Assembly: GCA_021737445.1 (NCBI GenBank)
Contig: JAIPDY010000130.1
Coordinates: 1 to 8,951 of the forward strand
Source of the DNA: Desulfotignum sp.
GTDB lineage: Bacteria; Desulfobacterota; Desulfobacteria; Desulfobacterales; Desulfobacteraceae
Direction: 5' to 3'
Length of the DNA: 8,951 nt
Position 1 is the first letter of the stretch. The number at the start of each line of letters is the position of its first letter. The position numbers were made by a program, and so were the translations under genes. The notes beneath the pieces are model-generated. The model searched no databases and was not told where the DNA came from. It saw only the letters and a list, made by a program, of their open reading frames with translations. This document shows positions 5,757-8,951 of this stretch, one piece after another.

Positions 5757-7502
5757 TCAGATGATCCGGCTGACGCCCGTGGCGATGTTAAAGCAGTAAT
5801 CCCCCATTTTTTCATAATTGGAAACCAGGGCGATAAACAAAACCCCGGCATCCACGGAGCATTCATTGCCCCGCAGCCGTTCGATATGGTGGTAGCGCAT
5901 CTGCTCTCTCATCTGATCGATCGTGTCTTCACAGGCCAGGGCTTTCTGATAGAATCCATCTGATTTTTCCTGCATTTCATTAACAATCAGGCCTAAAAAT
6001 TCGATCACTTTTTCAGAGATATCTGTCAGATCTTTTTTGGCCTGGTCGCTGAATTGGATGCGATTGTCATAGATCCGTTCCAGAATTTTTGACACATTCT
6101 CCATGGAATCTCCCAGCCGCTCTATATTGTTGGTGATCCGCATCATTTCTGAAATCTCTTTTGCCTCGGGTTCGTTCACATCCCCCTGGTAGATGGTGGT
6201 CAGGTAGGAGATGATGATCTTCTGGCTGTCATCCAGAAACTCCTCCACTGCCTCTCTTTCTCCCAGGATGTCATCATCCCGGATTTTCAGGCACAAAGAC
6301 AGTTTTTTCAGGTTCATATGGGCAAATTCGGTAATTCGGATAATCTCACCCTTGACCCTGGCCAGGGCACCGATAGGTGAGTCGATAAATCCTGAGTCAA
6401 ATGCCGGCAGTCCATACCGCTCCTTTGATTTGCTGGATCTGGGAGAGACCCAGATGGTCAGCTGAACCAGCCGGGGAAGAAAGATCAGGAATATGGCGGC
6501 ATTGATGAGATTGAAAAGGCTGTGTCCGTTGGCGATATACCTGGCCACATTGACATATTCTCCGTTGACGGTGTGGGTGACGGCACCTGTACCCATTTTC
6601 AGGGTGACCAGTTCGACAATATCGGAGAACCAGGGAAAAATCAGCAGTACAATGCCTACTCCGACGGTGTTGAAAATGGTGTGGGCGTTGGCGGTTCTAT
6701 GGGCCTCCACATTGTTGGAACCCAGGGTGGCCAGCTGGGCTGTGACTGTAGTGCCGATATTTTCCCCCAGTACCAGCCCCAGGGCTGTGGTATAGTCCAG
6801 AAGCCCTGATCCGGCCAGAGTCATGGTCAGCCCCACCGTGGCGGAAGAAGATTGTACTGCCACGGTCAGCACAGCTCCCATGAAAACACACAACAGCAAC
6901 CCTCCGGCGCTATCTGTGTTGAACAGGGTGAAAAATGTCACAAACTGCGGATCGGATTTAATCGGTGAAAGCCCATCTTTCATCACCATCATGCCGAAAA
7001 ACAGCAGCCCGAATCCCAGCACGATGTCACCGATATACCGGTAGGTTCTTTTTTTGGAAAAATATTTGAGGCTGACGCCGATGGCAATGGCCGGAAGGGC
7101 TGCCTCAGTGAGTTTAAAGGCGATCATCTGGCCTGTGATTGTGGTTCCTATGTTGGCCCCGATCACCACTCCCACGGCCTGCTGCAATGTCATGATGCCG
7201 GCACTGGCAAATCCGATGAGCATGACTGTGGTGGCAGATGAGGACTGAATCAGCGCTGCCACACCTGCGCCGGTGGCACATCCCATGAACCGGTTGGAAG
7301 AGATCGCTTCCAGAATCCGCCGGATTTTCTGGCCGGCTGTGGCCTGGAGTCCCTCTGTCATCATCTTCATGCCCAGAATGAACAGTCCCAGGCCGCCCAG
7401 CGTGTGGATCAGAATACCCAGAAACTGCAAAGCATACCACCCATGGTCAACATTCCTAACCAAAAATTTAATAAAATCCTGACAATAAATGTTGCGGTTC
7501 AT
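5757..7502 (-). CDS. Na+/phosphate cotransporter-family protein with PhoU-like C-terminal domain
   Basis: About 581 residues. The N-terminal part (about 25-355) holds the two inverted Na/Pi cotransporter repeats, each with the signature pair: QSSSATT (86-92) with GANIGTT (115-121), and QSSSATV (217-223) with GENIGTT (246-252). Several hydrophobic helices surround these. From about 380 a helical PhoU-like domain follows with two metal-site type motifs, NNIERLGDSMEN (near 459-470) and NYEKMGDYCFN (near 562-572). The family (NptA/YjbB type) is inner-membrane and moves phosphate with sodium; YjbB-type members can export phosphate. The direction is not shown here. The start is unsure. ATG 7502 has only a weak GCGGG upstream, an in-frame ATG at 7556 has none, and a downstream TTG (in ALQFLGIL) is possible. 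The gene is divergent from the CoA-transferase-like gene. Confidence 0.9.
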   Translation of the reverse strand: MNRNIYCQDFIKFLVRNVDHGWYALQFLGILIHTLGGLGLFILGMKMMTEGLQATAGQKIRRILEAISSNRFMGCATGAGVAALIQSSSATTVMLIGFASAGIMTLQQAVGVVIGANIGTTITGQMIAFKLTEAALPAIAIGVSLKYFSKKRTYRYIGDIVLGFGLLFFGMMVMKDGLSPIKSDPQFVTFFTLFNTDSAGGLLLCVFMGAVLTVAVQSSSATVGLTMTLAGSGLLDYTTALGLVLGENIGTTVTAQLATLGSNNVEAHRTANAHTIFNTVGVGIVLLIFPWFSDIVELVTLKMGTGAVTHTVNGEYVNVARYIANGHSLFNLINAAIFLIFLPRLVQLTIWVSPRSSKSKERYGLPAFDSGFIDSPIGALARVKGEIIRITEFAHMNLKKLSLCLKIRDDDILGEREAVEEFLDDSQKIIISYLTTIYQGDVNEPEAKEISEMMRITNNIERLGDSMENVSKILERIYDNRIQFSDQAKKDLTDISEKVIEFLGLIVNEMQEKSDGFYQKALACEDTIDQMREQMRYHHIERLRGNECSVDAGVLFIALVSNYEKMGDYCFNIATGVSRII

Positions 7503-7594
7503 ATATAATGCCCGCTCATGAATTTCAAGGGTAAAATCCACATCTATCAGGCACATGCCGTTTCAGGGCACAGATTTTAAAACCATACTTAAGC

Positions 7595-7623
7595 TTGCCT
7601 GGCAGCAAAGAAGCTGATATGAC
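7595..7623 (+). promoter_or_regulatory. Promoter of the CoA-transferase-like gene, extended -10
   Basis: TTGCCT (7595-7600), a 17-nt spacer, then TATGAC (7618-7623) preceded by TGA, which gives the TGn extended -10 element. The predicted start near 7630 lies downstream of the in-frame ATG at 7624, supporting the GTG start at 7666. No equally good minus-strand promoter for the Na/Pi gene was found in the divergent gap. Confidence 0.45.
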
Positions 7624-7654
7624 ATGAACAGTGCTAAATATCAATTGCTCAGAC

Positions 7655-7660
7655 AAGGAG
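7655..7660 (+). promoter_or_regulatory. Ribosome-binding site for the GTG start at 7666
   Basis: AAGGAG, 5 nt before GTG 7666. The alternative in-frame ATG at 7624 has no comparable site. Confidence 0.7.
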
Positions 7661-7665
7661 CTGCC

Positions 7666-8951
7666 GTGCCTGATTCAAACCTGTCCGACTGGGAAAACCG
7701 GCTGATCTCCCCCAGAAATGTGCTCAATCACATCAAGCCCGGGATGACCATTTTTATCGGTACCGGACCGGCAGCACCCAGCACCCTGATAAAAACCCTG
7801 CTGGATGTGGATACCCATAATATTCGGGACCTTGAGCTGGTTCAGCTGGCTGTGATGGGGGACACGTTTTTGTCTGTGGACCGCCTCAATGCCCCCAATC
7901 ATCGGCTGAAAACATTTTTTTCTGGATATATTGCCTGGCATACCATTTCATCCGGGCAGGTGGATCTGATCCCTGCCTATTATTCAGAGATTCCCCAGAT
8001 CATCAAATCCGGAAAACTGGATATCGACGTGGCTCTCGTTCAGATCACCCCGCCCGACAGCACCGGATACTGCAGCCTGGGTGTGGCTGTTGATGTGGCA
8101 AAAGAAGCCATGGATCACGCTTCCCTGGTGGTGGGAGAGATAAACTCCAAAATGCCGTTTACATATGGTGACACCTTTGTTTCCATTGATGACTTTGATC
8201 TGCTGGTCAGATCCGACCGTGATCCCGTGCTTTATGAACCACCTGAGGTAACGGATCAGATACGTCAGGTGGCCGCCAATGTGGCTTCGGTGATCAAAGA
8301 CGGCGACTGCCTGAGCTTTTCTTTCGGCCCGTTGTTTGATGCCCTGGTTCCCCATTTATCGGTCAAAAAAAATCTGGGGATCCATTCCCTTTATTTCACT
8401 GATGCCCTGGCAAAACTGGTGAAATCAGGTGCTGTGACCAATTCACGCAAATCCCCTTTTCGCGGAAAATCTCTGGTTTCTTACGCATTGGGTACCAAGG
8501 AGCTGTTGAGGTGGCTGAACAGAAACCCTTTGGTGGAATTTCAGGGTATTGACTGGGTATGCAATTCCCGGTTCATTGCCAATAATCCCCAGTTTGTTGC
8601 TCTTTATGAAGGCTGGAAGGTGGATCTTCTCGGCAGTGTGGCCTTTCCGCTCAAAGGCGCGGTGATCACCGGCCCGGGTGAGGCCATCGATTTTTTCAAG
8701 GGGGCTGAAGCCTCTGTTGACGGGGCCACCATTATCGGGCTGCCCAGCAGGGATGAAACCGGCAAGCCCAATGTTCTGCTCAGTCTCCAGAACTATGCCA
8801 ATCAGCTGCGTATGCGGGAATCGGTACACATGATCGTCACTGAATACGGTGTGGCCAATCTCAAATGGCGGACCCTGCGTGAAAGAGCCCAGGCCCTCAT
8901 CGACATCGCCCCCCCGGATGTCCGCCAGTTTCTGGTCACCCAGGCCAAACC
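7666..8951 (+). CDS. Acetyl-CoA hydrolase/transferase-family protein, catalytic Glu missing, 3' end outside window
   Basis: 428 codons are open from GTG 7666 to the window edge, with no stop. The order of motifs matches the acetyl-CoA hydrolase / 4-hydroxybutyrate CoA-transferase family: GMTIFIGTGPAAP (26-38), VALVQITPPDSTGYCSLG (122-139), LGIHSLYFTDALAKLVKSG (237-255), VTNSRKSPFRGK, GIDWVCNS, and VTEYGVANLKWRTLRERAQ (391-409). Family members move CoA between short-chain acids. The active-site glutamate normally sits in an H(T/S)EM(F/L/I) segment; here position 242 is Leu (HSLYF). The usual GGQ-D segment reads GPGEAIDFF (336-344). The protein may therefore be non-catalytic, or belong to the longer subfamily carrying a C-terminal GNAT acetyltransferase domain, which would lie beyond the edge. 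That is inference. An in-frame ATG at 7624 is a less likely start. The Na/Pi gene is divergent, so no operon partner is visible. Confidence 0.88.
   Translation, partial: MPDSNLSDWENRLISPRNVLNHIKPGMTIFIGTGPAAPSTLIKTLLDVDTHNIRDLELVQLAVMGDTFLSVDRLNAPNHRLKTFFSGYIAWHTISSGQVDLIPAYYSEIPQIIKSGKLDIDVALVQITPPDSTGYCSLGVAVDVAKEAMDHASLVVGEINSKMPFTYGDTFVSIDDFDLLVRSDRDPVLYEPPEVTDQIRQVAANVASVIKDGDCLSFSFGPLFDALVPHLSVKKNLGIHSLYFTDALAKLVKSGAVTNSRKSPFRGKSLVSYALGTKELLRWLNRNPLVEFQGIDWVCNSRFIANNPQFVALYEGWKVDLLGSVAFPLKGAVITGPGEAIDFFKGAEASVDGATIIGLPSRDETGKPNVLLSLQNYANQLRMRESVHMIVTEYGVANLKWRTLRERAQALIDIAPPDVRQFLVTQAK

Noticed and set aside
7675..8829. Minus-strand frames of 88, 123 and 128 codons opposite the CoA-transferase-like gene
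   Set aside because: They are antisense to a continuous + strand frame of 428 codons with family motifs throughout.

Overview
The window is a stretch of bacterial chromosome with no rRNA, tRNA, CRISPR array, insertion sequence or phage gene that I can see. Coding DNA is moderately GC-rich, and one central intergenic region is AT-rich. The gene content (class I oxygen-labile-type fumarase, rubrerythrin, a CoA-transferase-family protein, a DsrE-like fragment) suggests an anaerobe. The codon and gene style would fit a sulfate-reducing Desulfobacterota (Desulfobacteraceae-like), but that is inference from content, not from a marker gene.

Layout, left to right: (1) the 3' part of a class I fumarate hydratase on the + strand, cut by the window edge. 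(2) A convergent, minus-strand two-gene operon: an SPFH-domain protein with three C-terminal zinc ribbons, followed by a second zinc-ribbon protein whose start overlaps the SPFH gene. A good sigma70-type promoter lies just upstream. (3) A minus-strand MFS transporter. (4) A roughly 600-bp divergent intergenic region. It holds a short remnant that looks like the N-terminus of a DsrE-family protein, a GC-rich leader, a perfect 11-bp inverted repeat and an AT-rich tract. (5) Rubrerythrin on the + strand with a strong ribosome-binding site. (6) A minus-strand Na+/phosphate cotransporter-family protein with a C-terminal PhoU-like domain. (7) A divergent + strand acetyl-CoA hydrolase/transferase-family protein that runs off the right edge and lacks the usual catalytic glutamate.

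The genes are mostly independent units. The only convincing operon is the SPFH/zinc-ribbon pair, which resembles the YdjI/YdjG type of pair known from Bacillus. Fumarase belongs to central carbon metabolism, rubrerythrin to peroxide defence, and the Na/Pi protein to phosphate or anion transport. I see no clearly new multi-gene system. The items most worth a second look are the SPFH/zinc-ribbon module with its internally duplicated partner, the hidden DsrE-like fragment, the CoA-transferase-like protein without its glutamate, and the inverted repeat upstream of rubrerythrin.
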